Shown in pieces: positions 14,473 to 28,637 of a DNA stretch of 64,000 nt; the stretch's first letter is position 1; every line of letters starts with the position of its first letter. This stretch comes from Torymus aiolomorphi (lineage: Eukaryota > Arthropoda > Insecta > Hymenoptera > Torymidae): contig CM070873.1 of NCBI GenBank assembly GCA_036365515.1, positions 80,142,029 to 80,206,028 on the forward strand, given 5' to 3'. The notes beneath the pieces were generated by a model that saw nothing but the letters and a program-made list of their open reading frames with translations, was not told where the DNA came from and searched no databases. Both the position numbers and the translations under genes were made by a program.

Positions 14473-16910
14473 CTGAAATACATATAAGTTAGGTATAAAT
14501 ATCATTTTTTATTTTTACATTGAATCTATATTTAGTGGTACTGCATATAAAAAATATCAGAGTTAGAAAGAGTAGGCTATTTTTGGACATCTAAATTTGA
14601 TTTACATATTTATCTATATCATTATCTGATTATGAGCCAAAATATGTATTTAAAGAATATGTATGGATTCACGAATGGTCAACTGTAACCTGCATATTCA
14701 TATTGATTTCCGAGGCCAGTGAAATTCGATATGACTCTGCACTGTGCGCGAACACTCGTACATATCTAATCGCGGCATTATTTGATATTTTTGTTTAACG
14801 GGTTAAAAATAAGTTTTGAATTCGATTCGTTTTCCCCAATGAGAACGTAAACGGCTTTCGCACAAGCGCTATAATTTGGTAACGATTTTTAAAAATGATG
14901 CGAAGACGCAAGTAATTAAGTACAAAGGTCAAGAAGATCAATCGTGATTTATCAGATGAATCATAATCAAAAGAAGTGGGTGTATAATTAAGAATATAAA
15001 GGCGCTTTGATATGTTACTGATCTTTCTAAATAATGTATCTCCTTAAAATGTCCAAAAGCGGATATTAGTTTTATTCGATACTGGAAATAGAAGATTGTT
15101 TACACTTTGATGTAAAATGTTTTGTTGTTATCAGGAACTGTATTGTAGTGTTCTAATTATGACAGAATCAAATATCAATTTACATTGTTTATTTATTTAT
15201 TTATTTCACATTCAGAGCCCAGTATATAAAAATATTGAAAATATACATAATGGTGTACATAGAACGGCGAAATAATAAAAAATTCGCAAAAAAGATAAAA
15301 CACATTCAAAAAAGTCAATACTTAATTCGAAAAAGAATTCGACTTTACACTGAACTGAAGCCCACGGTCACGCAACGCGAAGAAATTATCACTCGATACA
15401 GAAGAGCGGACAAAGGTTTCTTATCATTTTCGTGCTTTTAGTGTATATCAACTTGAATCGAGAGAAATTCACGTTCGTATCACAAACTGACTCATTTTTT
15501 ACGGATGAAAGCTATAAACGATAACATTTTTTTATAATATACATAAACATCATTTATTCAAAGTTCTAATCTTACTTATTATATATATAAAAAAATAGAG
15601 AAATGTTAAATTAGTTGGCATAAAAAAAATAAGCGATGAATATTGATGCAAAATATCAGTTAGAATCTAAGTGGAGCACTGAGGGGAAAGTTTCTTCGCT
15701 TAATAAGCGGTTACGATAACGTAAATACCATCTGCATTTTTCCTCTAAAACAAGGTAAATGTTTCTGTCTTCGCGTCAACGCCAAACCTAACAATTCCTA
15801 GTATATGACAGATGTTCGACGTGTCGTGCGTTGTGAGCTGCAATTTCAACCGGGGTGCGACCAAACAACTTTCTTTTTTTAAATATGCAACTCTCAATTG
15901 CATCTAATTTGAGGTTAACATAAACGTTGAAAAAACATATTTCAAAAACTTTTTAAGTAAGGAACTTCTTAAAAGTTCTCCAGTTTACGTTTATGTCGAA
16001 ATTATTTTGCATAAAAGAATACCAACTGATAAGAATTTTTCCATCGGTCTTACAGTCTTACAAATTAAATTAAAATAATTAATATTTATGGCAGTCAGAT
16101 TGCCCTTGTTTATAAAAGAATACAATTAGTTTTATAAAATAACTTAGTCTTTTTTTATTCAAGAAGGGTGGACTCAGTATCAGAATAACAATTCTATTAT
16201 GATAATTTCGAATTAAAATATGTTCAAGTCACTACCAAGTTCTGATAAAGAAATATTTAACCTATAAAAAGATAAGTGAAGACTAGTTAGAATATTTACA
16301 TGAACTTAATGAATGTTTATTGTTGTGAATATTCATAAAGTATTTTGAGATGTTAATAATATTTTAATATATAATAATTATTCTATTTACTAAATATATT
16401 CAATACAGTATAAAAAAAATCAACTGCGCAGACGAAGTTTTCTATTGCTAAAATGATAATTCGACGCACTATCTTCTATCGCTTCAAATTAAATTATATA
16501 TTTTTTTTCAACAAATGCATGAAACGGGATTTTTTCACGCCTAAAAGTCGAGTAGAAAATCGCTCATTTCGAGCGTGATTTGGGAAAGAATGAATGAAAT
16601 CCATGTTTTCACAGTTTTGTGAGGAAAAACACGTTTTTTCACAGTTTAGAAAAAAAATTTTCCCCGTTACAACGAAGTGTTGTGGTTTCGTCCTCTACTA
16701 TCGAATTCATGCATTTTTAAGCTTCTTGGCCTATTTAGAAGGATATTGAGAACATTTAAAATGTAATTACAACATAATGAATATTTACAAATTGGATATA
16801 ATGGATATAAAAAGAGCGCGCATATTTGAAGTAAAATATTAACAATATAATCACTTTTAACTGTGTTGTGCACGACTCGAAATGCACAATCATCTACCCG
16901 CCTTTTATGC

Positions 16911-17162
16911 ATATGAGACGTTTCACGTCAACTGCCCCAGCGCGGTTTTTGAGATATAAGATGTTTTGTAGTTTCTGAAGGTGAAAATGGGAAATTTCGG
17001 AAAAACTGCCTATATCATTGGAAAGCTTAGGAAAAAATACGTTGAAAACGCTTATCAAACAATTTTTTAAAGTACATATTAGTATCATAAACATGAGTTG
17101 GAAATAGCACGATTTGGCACTCGCGCGCCGATCTGGGGCAGTTGACGTGAAACGCCTCATAT
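16911..17162. mobile_element. MITE with about 30-bp terminal inverted repeats
   Basis: ATATGAGACGTTTCACGTCA at the left; TGACGTGAAACGCCTCATAT at the right, followed by a CTGGGGCAG / CTGCCCCAG match. The centre is AT-rich and unmatched. Confidence 0.8.
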
Positions 17163-17210
17163 ATAAAAAGGCCCTTTCATGCACTCGTTGAAAAAAATAC
17201 GGTGTGTAAC

Positions 17211-17344
17211 ACGGGAAGAAGAGCTATTTCAGCCTCGGATGAGGTGTTTGCAGCACCCAACTTCGTCTCGGGCGCCTTCGGCGCCCTCGACTCCCAGTCG
17301 TGCTGACCACCGCACCCTCGCTTGAAATAGCTCATTTTCTCCCC
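17211..17344. repeat. short GC-rich inverted-repeat element
   Basis: GAGCTATTTCAG near the left and CTTGAAATAGCTC near the right bound about 130 bp. The GC-rich centre contrasts sharply with the AT-rich flanks. Only the ends are palindromic. Confidence 0.45.
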
Positions 17345-18469
17345 TTATTGACAATTTACTATTGTGTCTTCATAATTATGAATGCAAAGCACCGTGCGTA
17401 TCATATAAATAATCTATCAGAGTATATATTTTCATCAATAAATTATATTAAAAAAAAGTAGATTAATTAATCGATAATCTAATTTATGTTTAAATACTGA
17501 AGTACGATCAGTTTACAAGAGAATGATGAATCTACTATTTTATAGCTCTGCACTTTATGATTTTCAGTTTATACTGAGACAACGGTAAACAAACCACTAT
17601 TATTGTTTAAATTTGATAAGGGACTGATTCATTTGTGTTGATTATAATATTAGTTATGTAGTCAAATCAATACTGAGTTAATTTAGATATTAGAATTATT
17701 ACAAAATCAATTAGAAATTTATTAGATAAAGTTATACCCAGTACTCTGACACTTTTGGAGTTCATTCTTAAACAAATGATGATTTTAGAGCCAATAGGGC
17801 AAATTCTCCAAATCTGCAAGGTCTTATAATTAATTTAGGGTTAATTTTACTAATTTATGCAAAGAAAAAGCTGAGATTTTTTTTTATATTAAAAAAATAA
17901 GTTGAAAAAAAATGTAAACAATGCCGCAGTGATCGGACGCCCTACGTTGAGTTGGATACCATACTCGGACATCGTTTTGACGCAATACTCAAACACATGT
18001 TTTTAATTTCTATAAAAAATGTCGATTTTATTTGTTAAATGAAATTAAAATATTTTAATAAAATCAATACACATGTTTTACTAAGATTTTTTTTAATAAA
18101 ACTTCATAAAAATATGTAATTAAAAACTCTAAATTATATTAATTTAATCATTGTATTTATGAGCGCTGCGCCCGCGCATTGCATATAACGCAGTAATTCA
18201 AATTCAAACATATAAATAATATTTTAAATTTTACATTTGGCATATTTTGGTTTTGTTACATTAATTTTCAGATTAAACTTGAGATGTGGAAATACGTTGA
18301 AAAACGAATAATAGATTGTTTGATAAAAATATCAATGTCATTTTTATTTATGCGTGTATATCAAATAAATCAATATTATTTACTTGAAGTTTAAAATTGT
18401 GGCGCTTAATTCTTTTTATACTAAATTATAGATAATAATTATAAATTAATGTAATAATGTTTTATGTTT

Positions 18470-19000
18470 AGCTGAAAATTAACAAATTTTTGCCAGAAGC
18501 AAGTAAAAGAATTATCGCGCTTAGCTACAACGGAACTTTTTTGCACTCAATTTGCGATACCTTTTTCTATAATTAAGTTTTCTTAAAAATTCAAAATCTA
18601 GCGTATTTATAATTGAAAAACAAACAACTTTGCAAAAGAAAAATTTTGATAAAATTAGTGCAAATAGTGAAAAAAGTCTTATAAGCAAATTAAATTGACA
18701 TTTTTTACTGAAATTTTTAATTAAAAACGTTTAAATAATTATGTAAACTAAATTATAGATAATAATTATGAAGTAGCTTAATAGAATATTATTCTCTCTT
18801 TAAAATGCGAGGTTGAAAGTTGAAAAATTTTCGTTAGAACCGGAGATACAAGCGAAAGAGTGGCCGCGCTTAGCTACATCAGGACTTTTTTGCACTAAAT
18901 TTGCTATAACTTTTTTTCTAATTAAGTTTTCTTAAAAATTTAAAATCGAGCATATTTCTGAATTAAAAACCAACAATTTTGCAAAAGCAAAACTTTGATA
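18470..19000. repeat. diverged tandem duplication, period about 350 bp
   Basis: Two copies of a segment containing CGCGCTTAGCTACA, then a TTTTTTGCACT block, AATTAAGTTTTCTTAAAAAT and a Gln-Lys-like AT-rich tail occur at about 18470-18660 and 18820-19000. A preceding TAAATTATAGATAATAATTA is also repeated (18422 and 18751). Similarity is perhaps 75-80 percent by eye. Confidence 0.65.
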
Positions 19001-20854
19001 TCTTTCAAAGAATTAATGATATAACGATTTAAACAATTAAATTGTTAATAACAATTTATCTGACCACTTTCAGGACTTCTACCCTCAAAATTCGTAATCA
19101 GGATGAAAAAATACGTATAAAAACCTTGAGTAGAGCAATGGCACTCAATCGGCTACGAAATCATAGCCTGCGCCTAGACTATGGGTACTTCCCTTACTGT
19201 GAGTTCGTAAAATCGGTCTTCAAACTTAGTGATTCATGTTTATAAGATAGTCAAAACTTAACTGTACAAGCCCGCAGTTCGATCATCGTCACCTCAATCC
19301 CTAGCAAACAAAAAATCATCTCGAAGCCACTCGAAAAGATCAATCGGCACCTCGCGAGTGAAGACCCATATTATTCGTAAAGCCAACAACGTCGCACGCG
19401 TATTCTTATATCCACACGCTCTCTATCTCTCACCCGAATTATCCACTTTAATACGCTCGGATGACTCAAGTCGTCGCTCTCTGCGTATGTATATACATCA
19501 CAGCCCGACAACATACTTGCATAGAAATAATATGAAATTTCGTTCGATAAACCTGTAGCTATAGGTATATGTACGCCGGACGAAATCTTAATGAGAGTAG
19601 CATTATCGCCCGCATCGCGTCTCCCGAAGGACACGTGGCTGAAGAAACCGTGCGCAGCTCGATACCGCGAGGGGTTCGGAAGAGACGCGCAGATGGAGAA
19701 TGTACAGGAGGGGGAGCTGTGAGCTGCTGCAGATGATCAGGCGACGAGCGCGCAGAATTTTCGGGATCCCTGTGCGCGCGCGCGACACCTTATGGCTACT
19801 TGTGTGTGTGTATACCTATATATGCGAGCGGCAGCTGCAAGGCAAAAGAGAGGTATGTATGTGTTAGGAGAGCTCACCGGGTCGTGGTGTAACGAATTTT
19901 TCGAAAATTACGGGTGGAAAGTTTCGAGCGGCTGGGTGGATGGTTGGCGACTGAGTTTTCCGAGTCTGAAGAATTTTAAAAAGTTTGTTTTTTAGGTTTC
20001 TAAAGTATTTTTGTTCATTGAGATTCAGTGTATTTAGAAGGCGCACGAAATAATTCCAAGAATATGAATATTATTTAATGCAAAGTAGAACGTTTTATCA
20101 AATTTAATATTTCTGTTTCATAATGATAAAATAATGCTAAAAATATAATTCTAAAAATAAGTTAGGATAATGGTTGATAAGTTGAAATTAAATAAAAAAT
20201 AGTCGACAAATAAAACAAAATAATATTATACAATACTGATTTTGACTCCAGCACTCGTTTATTATGTATAGAAAAAAGCAATGATTTATAATTTGACGGG
20301 TAAAAAGATACATTTTCTAAATGCTGCACTTTAATTATATGCCATGTTAATAATTGATAATTAATAATTGAGATTTACAAATAAACTGTGCCGATCATTA
20401 ATTAGGCCCGTGCGACACTAATCATCACTAAATTAATATATGTTCTAATAATCATTTGCCTACACAAATTATACCCGAGCCCTTTGAAGTGGCAACAATC
20501 AATCTGTCGCAAAGCGCTCCCAGTCTCCAGAACGAAAACTCCGAAGGTTGCGATCCTACGTATACCAACGAACCCACGCTCGAATCTTCCATATCTCCCC
20601 TACGCTACTTCCTGCGCGCGCGTAAGCAGGGCTCAGTTTTTGTTCTATCCACAGAGACGCCGTAGCTAGCTCGTGTGCGCGCGCGCAGGTCAACTTCAAT
20701 GTACGTTGCATAGACGACGCGGTGTCGCTGCTCCCGTACGCGCGCGGGAGAAAAGCCAAAATTGCATTACGAGGCGTCGAACAACGCCAATAGGAAAAAC
20801 GATAGCAGGTGCATCGCGCCTGTTTTTTTTCTCGTCCCTCCCTCACTTTCTCTC

Positions 20855-20891
<37 letters not shown>

Positions 20892-23800
20892 CCGTTTTCC
20901 TTTTTTCGTTCGTTATTACAAAGCGGCACGTGCGCTCATACACACGCGTATACACACCCATACACGTATGGCAGGGAGATGGCCTAGTTATACCGATTGG
21001 AAATCTATTTGGGGCGCGTGAGAGCGTGTACGTGCACGTGCTGATGTGTATGCGTGTGTATGTGTCGTCGCACGCAGCGCATGCGGTAGAAGTCGGCGTT
21101 GTTGGTGATGTGATCGAAAGGTATAAGGGGCATGCATATAGTTTTTTTTTTCGTCCAAAGATATTTATTGGAATGCAGGCCGGAAAATTTATGTGGTAAC
21201 TGTATATATAACATTAGTTTTTAATTTTTTGTTTTTTTTTTTTTTACTTTACTTACAATTCTTGTCTGAATTGATTTTATTTACAGAACATTTTTTAAGC
21301 TGAAATATTATTCAAAAGGAAATACTTAAGGAGGATTTTTCGCTAAGGAGCGTATTTAATGGCTGCTTCCTTGAAACGCCAATATTTTTAGCCCACAATA
21401 TTAATATTATAGCTTGCAAAGTAATCTAAAGTCTAAATTAATGATGAACTAATAGATTTATAGGTAAAAAAGATATAAAATTTATTTACGCAAGGAATTC
21501 AGAAATTTTATGAAATTTAAAAAGCTGTATGTCACGCATTTTGCTTAAATTTTCGTGATTGATATTAAGTAACTTTGCCAAACCTTCGTTGACTCATATA
21601 TTTTTTCATTAATTCCTTTTTCTGATGGTTTCTAGAATATATATACATTTTCTCACTGGCTAAAATAGGCTGGAAGTATAAAAATTATGCAAACATACAA
21701 AATAAAATTGCGTTATTCCATAAAGCTATATATAGCAATGTAACCTTAAAACCCGATTTTTATCAATGTTGCAGTCATTTTTTTTTCTTCATCAAGCTAC
21801 ATTGAAATTTTGCACAGAGATTGTAATAATCATTATTTGAAAGACCCTCCTTAACATATTTTTAAAACTAGTTGATATATTTTTATTTTAGCTGAAGTTG
21901 GTATAATTTTGTAATTTATTCTTTTGTATTTATCCTCAACTTTAATTATTTGTTAGTAACATCATTATTATTATTATCTTTTGTTCATTCCGCACAATGA
22001 ACTAATGAAAAATTAATTTAACTAAGGCGGGTGACTTATATAATTAAGGTGCAACTATTGTAAATTTGAATAAAATATTCTTAAACTAAAATATGTGGAA
22101 ATTATTTTTCAGAATAGAAAATTTAAAAGCTTTTCTTTACATTCAAAAATTAAGAGAAAAAATATATTTTTATACAGTATTTTCGATTTGTGTACGTGAC
22201 GTATAACAGTCTAAACTGTTTACGCTGAACATTCAATGGCCTAATTATGCGAGTTTTAGACTAATTAAAGAGATAATTAACTAAAGTGCAGTAGTGTTAC
22301 ATTTGGATTTTTACTTTTTAAACTAGCGTTAATTTGGCGCACTACGCGCGCCCTCTCTTCACTGTTTCTCGATTTCTTTCGAGTTTCGAGATCGATTCGA
22401 GATTTCGAGATACCTCGAAAAAACGCTCGAAAACCGAACGAATCTCGATTGCTCAATTTATATTAAGGATAAAGTATATAAGCTTATGTCAAATAGTAGA
22501 ATACTAATAACAAATTTGAGCTATACGTATACTTGATCTTAGCAAGTAGTGCCAAAGATACTCAAGATAATTGAATATATTAAATGCCTTTCATTTGACT
22601 GCATCTGCAAGGAAATTTCTTAAAAGCTTTTCTATATCATCTCTTTGAGTATATTTCGATAGTTCAACCGGCCATATTAAGGAATACGGTAAAGCACTTC
22701 TTCGATAAATAGGATCAATGTATCAATACTATAAAATAGCTAATTCCATTACGTAATGGACTCAATGTTCTGAAAAACTTTTACATTATACAAAGGCTTC
22801 CAATTAGCTTATTAGTCACAAGTGGTAATTACAAAAAAATTAATATTACGTGATTATTGTGTCACTGACTGATAAATATAAAAATATTAATTAGCAGGTT
22901 TAATAATGACAAAAATGCCAAATGACCACGTACAAGCATTTTTTTTTCGAGATCACTGATCGTTCGTGAAAGATTAAACGATTCATAAAGGAAAAGTATG
23001 CAAAGGGCAATGAACCATGATACAGATATATCCAGTGACTCTTTTTGTAAATTTTAAAACTTTTAGGAAACAACGATTTATATTTCAAATTAATTCTCAG
23101 AGATGCAACTTAACGTAGAAAACCTTTCTAGTTTTTTAAAATCTCAAATTACCGCAATTAGACAACGACCCGATACCGACCGTTTCATTCATTCTATTAT
23201 ACATCGGGATTTTGAAAAGCGATTTCACGCACACACACACGGGCTGAAAGCACACATACATATAGTCCCGAAAATCGCATCGCGCATTGGGGCACGCAAA
23301 TCGAGCGAGAGCCAGTGACCGCGCGCTCGCTATACTATACTCTCCCACACTCGGCGCGGATACGTGTGTCTATATACATACATGCGCGTATATATAAAAA
23401 AGAGAGAGAAGGAGAAAGAGAGAGAGAACCGGTAGCGTTGTCGTCGTCACGCCACCAACGCCACCGCGGCACGGCTATCCGAAAACGACGGAAACTACGC
23501 GGCGGGCGTGGAAAATGCTAAAATCATCAGAAAAAAAAAAATTGGATTTGGCGAAGGATAATAGTTGGAACGTTCTTTTTTGTCTTTGGATATCGTCGTT
23601 TATTTTCGGTATTAAATGGTCGCTGATTGTAGTTGTAGGATGAAATAATTGTTTGTTATTGATTTTTTATTATTATTATTTTTTTTTTTGTAAAGATAGC
23701 AGAGATTTTTAATGCTGCCTTGATATAGTTTTGCAAATAAAATGGTTTAGTTACAGTGGCAACATTTTACTGCCGCCTATAAATTTAATGTGCGACCGCG

Positions 23801-26296
23801 ATAGTGCAGGGTTTATGTAAAACTTTATTCGAGACGGTAAAATTGGCTATTTTATGCAAAATTCCGGACGGAAGGTGAAGTGAAAAATAAAAATAAAAAA
23901 ATATGGATGTACCAGTGAAACCTGCTCCGAAATGTTCTATACTACAAATCCGATTACAAAACAGAACCGTAGAATAGAAGTATTACGCGGCGTAGCTGTA
24001 ACCTAATCTCCGAGAGAAAAAAAAATTCGAAGTTCAAAACAGTCTTACACTTCCTTTTTAGGCCCTTCATCAACGAACTCACATTATATATCCACAACTA
24101 ATATTAATCAAACTGAACAATTTTATTCTTTTTTTTTTTTCGTCAAACTGCATGTTCGCCCTCACACACGCTCGATTTCACATGTGCGACTCCTATCTAT
24201 TTCTCTCTGTCTCTCTTCTTCGCTTGCGTCTAACGGATTCCGTGTACAGAGCAGCAGCAGTAGCAGGCTTTGGGGAAAACGGAAGGGAGCCCGAGAGAAG
24301 CGCGCGTGCGACAGAGACGGAGAGCGCCGACTCGCTCGTTCGCGCAAGCAAGAGAAGACGAGCGACCGAGCGCGCGGAGAGGGGGAGGAGAGAGGGAGAA
24401 CGACGAGGGAGAGGCAAGGGGGAGGAAAGCAAAGCAATAAAATGCCGACGAAGACAGAGAGAGAGAGCAACCGAGGGAGAACGAGAGAGATGGACAAACG
24501 CGGACAGAAGGCGACGGCGGCGGTGGCGGCAGCACGCTGATAAAGGAGAGGATCGACGCCCGAATTCACCGATCGTATAGAGAATTAGTCGCGCGGGAGG
24601 ATGTTGGAATGAAACGAAGGCTAGCTTCGACATTTCCCCGCCCCTTTATTTTCGGAAGTGCTGAGAATAATTGTCGCTGGTCGCGACGACGTGAGGCTTT
24701 GGCCGCGCGTAATTGCAGCGTGCGCGAGAATGCATTTGTTTCGAATTACGGGCGTGTCGGTGTGGCAGGCGCGCGCGAGAACGCGTCCACGGTTACAATG
24801 TTGGCCGTGCGAGAGTCGATGACGATGGTGAGAGTTGGGCGCGAGAGTTTTTCCAATTTCGAGTATATAATGTTCTAAACTCGCAAGAAAGTAAATAAAC
24901 TGTGATGATGGTTCAAATTTTGATGGATTTCGAGAGGCTTTTCCGAACAAGTGATTTCAGTGTTAATGTATGTGCATTTTAATTGCCCGATTCAATTGAT
25001 TTACTAACTCAACGATAATTAACATCTATGAAATGGGAATGCAAATAAAAGAAGATTGTTTGTATTTATACGTATACCTCGTCAAGTAGCATCGCTTTAC
25101 ACGGCAAAATGTTAATTAGATGTGTAAAGTGTATAATACTATGTTCTATCTATTTAAAATAAGACTGACTTTCAATTATGCAATGAATCGACATACTATT
25201 CATTCGAAATGTATTTATATAATCGAGAAAGAATTAGAAATTTTGTTTTTCTAAAATGTTTACCGGTTTGGTAAAAATAGACACTTGAGCGCATCTGTTG
25301 AGTTCTTGAGTAATTGATGAAAATAATGATTAAAAATTTATTATAAAAATCCGTGGTTTTTTAGTCCATAAAAATAACTATTTATCATATGTGTTTCGAA
25401 GACAAGAATAAAATATAAAATAAGACCAATTAAAACATGGATTTTTGTCGTCTAATTAGCGATAATTGATAAAAATTTTAAGTAGGTCTCAGGAATGATA
25501 CCCTAAAACATTTATAAAACTAAAAGATTGAAAAATAACTTAGTTAAAAAATCGTGCCATCTAATTAAATCATTTTCTTTTAGTTATTGCGCAACAGAAA
25601 TAGAAATAGCCGTAACGAAATGTTCATATTTAAATAAGAACAACAAATATAAAAATAACTATTTGGAGTACTAAAAATAAATGAAATAATAGTGGGTCAA
25701 ATTCGAATACAAACACTTGAAAATTAAGTTTACTTTATTTTCTCCTGAATTTTTAATATTTATATATTCTTTCGTGAATCTTCTATAAGCAATAAAATAT
25801 AACATTACGGAAATTGAACAAACAGATGCATGATGGTTATAAATTGACAAAGTATTACATTTTAAGTCATTTTTTATTGTTTCTTGACGAGTGTGAACTT
25901 TAAATAATCGAGAAAGGCAATTATATAGTTTCCAAATAATAATAATAATAATGCAAAACTATCGAAATATAACGGACCCCTATTAGCTTTTTCAGAATTA
26001 TGTACTCAATAGTAAATAGAGGGTTTTTCTTTTTCCTGCAACGCCACAGCTCTTTTAGATTCTAAAAGCATCGCATAACTCAAACTCGTCCGAAAAGCTA
26101 GTCCTACGAGAAGCAAGCGTCCGCTCAATTCTCGAAGCGAAATTCGTTGCGGCGTAACGCCAGAGAGGCTAGAAAGTCTCGTATACTCTTTTATCTAATT
26201 CATTATTAAAACCAGACTACACGGCCGGGCTGCCTAACCGTGTAACCTCTATCTAATCTAAAGTTACTTCACGTAGCCCGCGCATCTGTAATCAGA

Positions 26297-26417
<121 letters not shown>

Positions 26418-26606
26418 CGAAGGGACCGCGTGCGCGACACAACATATACACACAACAAGCACTCGTATACACACATATATACACACGTTATAGGGAGGAC
26501 GACACACGACGGCGACGGCTAGTTCGGAAGCGTGCGAGCGCGATCGGAGGCCTCTGCGCGCGTGTATACTTGAGGCGGCTGGAGGAGGCGGTGAGGTGTA
26601 TAGAGC

Positions 26607-26676
26607 GGACGGACGGACGGACGGACGGACGGATGGACGGACGGACGGACGGACGGATGGACGGACGGACGGACGG
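26607..26676 (+). repeat. (GGAC)n tetranucleotide repeat
   Basis: About 17 units of GGAC with two GGAT variants; reads as Asp-Gly-Arg-Thr in plus frames and Arg-Pro-Ser-Val on the minus strand. Confidence 0.95.
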
Positions 26677-27401
26677 TCGGTCGCCCGTTCGTTTGTCGGA
26701 CGAAGCGCAGCGGCCGGAGAGGAGGGGAGAGAGAGACAGAGAGAGCAAGCGCGCGGAGGGAGTAGTTCCAGGGGAGAGAAGGTACAGATGAAAAGGAGGA
26801 AAAAGAGGGAATGCGAGCGCCCGCCCGACTAATGGAAACGGAGGGAAGCGAGAGACTAAGAGAGAACGAGAGAGCGAGCAGAGAGCTGAGAGAAAGAGAG
26901 GGAGAGAGAGCTGCGGCGGTGCTATTTGCAAAACAACGAGCATTAGCTTCCCGATGGGTAATTAATGCGAGCGTCGGTTGTAGTGGCCGATGGTACTCTG
27001 AATTTTTGATTCGGTGCTAAGAAGAAGAGAGCGCTCTGGAAGTGAAATGTTGATAAATATTTGTAACTATTTATTGCATAGGAGGATATTGCTTTGGTTT
27101 TGGATATTCCAAGCTTAGTTTAGTCCATGATCTGAATAGAAACATCTAGAAGCGACTGAAATTAGGAGAGGCTTTGAATGTTTCATGACCAAGACTACGT
27201 TGCTCCGATACATTGTTTTAATGTTGTTGAACTATTAGTTTTTGAGTCAATGATTAAGAATAACCTAGTATTTCATAAATGTCATATAGATTGTTAATCA
27301 ATTAATATTGATAGAAACTGACCTTATTTTTATATGCAGCTAATTAAATAACTAGATTAAATGTTAATGAATGAAAAAGTGGTAAAAAAAATGAGTCTCA
27401 C

Positions 27402-27516
27402 CGCCCACTCGATACATGTTGGCTGTCATGTTGCTGGTGTCTGGATAGCCCCCGAGAGCGTAATTGGCGTTCTCGTGGTTACCGTGACTCTCGTGATATT
27501 CGGCCGGCATCGGCAT
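27402..27516 (-). CDS. MTA1-like: MTA1-like protein, first coding exon (N-terminus plus start of BAH domain)
   Basis: Read on the minus strand from an ATG at 27516-27514, this exon encodes 38 residues and one base of the next codon. It ends in MTANMYRVG, which matches the start of metazoan MTA proteins, at a strong donor (GCG|GTGAGA). The split codon G+AC gives Asp and joins the exon at 14405-14472 to restore the conserved GDYVYFE run. MTA proteins are core subunits of the NuRD nucleosome-remodelling and deacetylase complex in the nucleus; the BAH domain binds nucleosomes and the later ELM2-SANT region binds HDAC. The canonical start would be Met30 (27429). The in-frame upstream ATGs at 27516 and 27510 add a 29-residue His/Asn/Gly-rich extension, so which start is used is uncertain. 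The family assignment rests on three exons with matching phases. Confidence 0.85.
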
Positions 27517-27759
27517 GAAGAATTATATGCGTTTTTAGATCTTTCACATGTACACAGTACACAAATGTCAATCTCTCTTTCGTTGAAAGTCAAGATTTCA
27601 TTAGCACAGCCAGCTGTCTCGCTTTTCGATGGCAGCACTTTGAAGCATTGCGTTTCCTTTTGATTATCAATAGTCTCGAAGAGGTTATGGGACATACAAA
27701 ATTGTTTGCTACTTTTTTAGAAAAAATTTGCCTTCCTTGGTTAGTGGATCCAAACTCAC

Positions 27760-27794
27760 GCCAGCTGAGTAATTGGTTACATGCAGTACTGAAC
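27760..27794 (-). other. MTA1-like: possible noncoding 5' UTR exon of the MTA1-like gene
   Basis: On the minus strand a pyrimidine-rich acceptor ending TTTCAG precedes 27794, and a good donor (GGC|GTGAGT) follows 27760. This leaves a 35-nt exon-like segment about 240 bp upstream of the first coding exon. It has no extended coding potential. The call rests on splice-site appearance only, and I did not find a matching acceptor just before the coding exon, so it is tentative. Confidence 0.25.
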
Positions 27795-28543
27795 CTGAAA
27801 TAATAATGGAAAAACAAGAATTAACATAACGAAACCTTAAATCACAAGATAATTTTGTTAAGCATAGGTTATTTTTTCTTAGCCAATCTATTAATAAACT
27901 TCACATAATATTATACATAACCAAAGTTTAAATAAAATAAACCTTAAATAATCTTTTACTTTGAAAATGCTTTACTACACTCTTAAAAAAATTTTTTTAC
28001 AAACTCAATACTAACCTCACTAAGGCATGATTTTGCTCAATGATACTACTTTTACCAAAAGTAAAATCACAAAAAATTTAATTTAACTTAAAAACATAAT
28101 TCAATATCATCTTAATTATTTATAAATAATGCCAATTGATAAACAAAGAGAAATATCAAACAAATAACAATGCAAACCTAACCAAAACTCAACACAATCT
28201 AAATGCTCATTCTAACCACTGTAAACACGCAGGGTCACACTTTTACTCCTGGCGAAACCAAAGCCGCCACTGACCCTGCTACACAGTAGGTAAACTGTCA
28301 CTCAACCCCTCCTCAAAAGCAATTAAAGTGCAAGCAATTAAATGAGGAAACTTTGAATCACCTGGCAGTAATGCAATCTGCAACCAAGGAAATGCAGCTC
28401 GCGCGTCGTTCTCTCGGTAGCAACGGACACACGTGTCCCCGGCGCCGTCGCACTGTCCAGGAGCATCCTCACACAACACGTCGTCGTCTCTCTCTCTCTC
28501 TCTCTCTCTCTCCTTCTTCGCTATTATACACTCGACGCTTCAC

Positions 28544-28637
<94 letters not shown>

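Noticed and set aside
27426..27695. 89-codon minus-strand ORF overlapping the MTA1-like start exon
   Set aside because: It is in a different frame from the recognisable MTA sequence and is not similar to anything I know.
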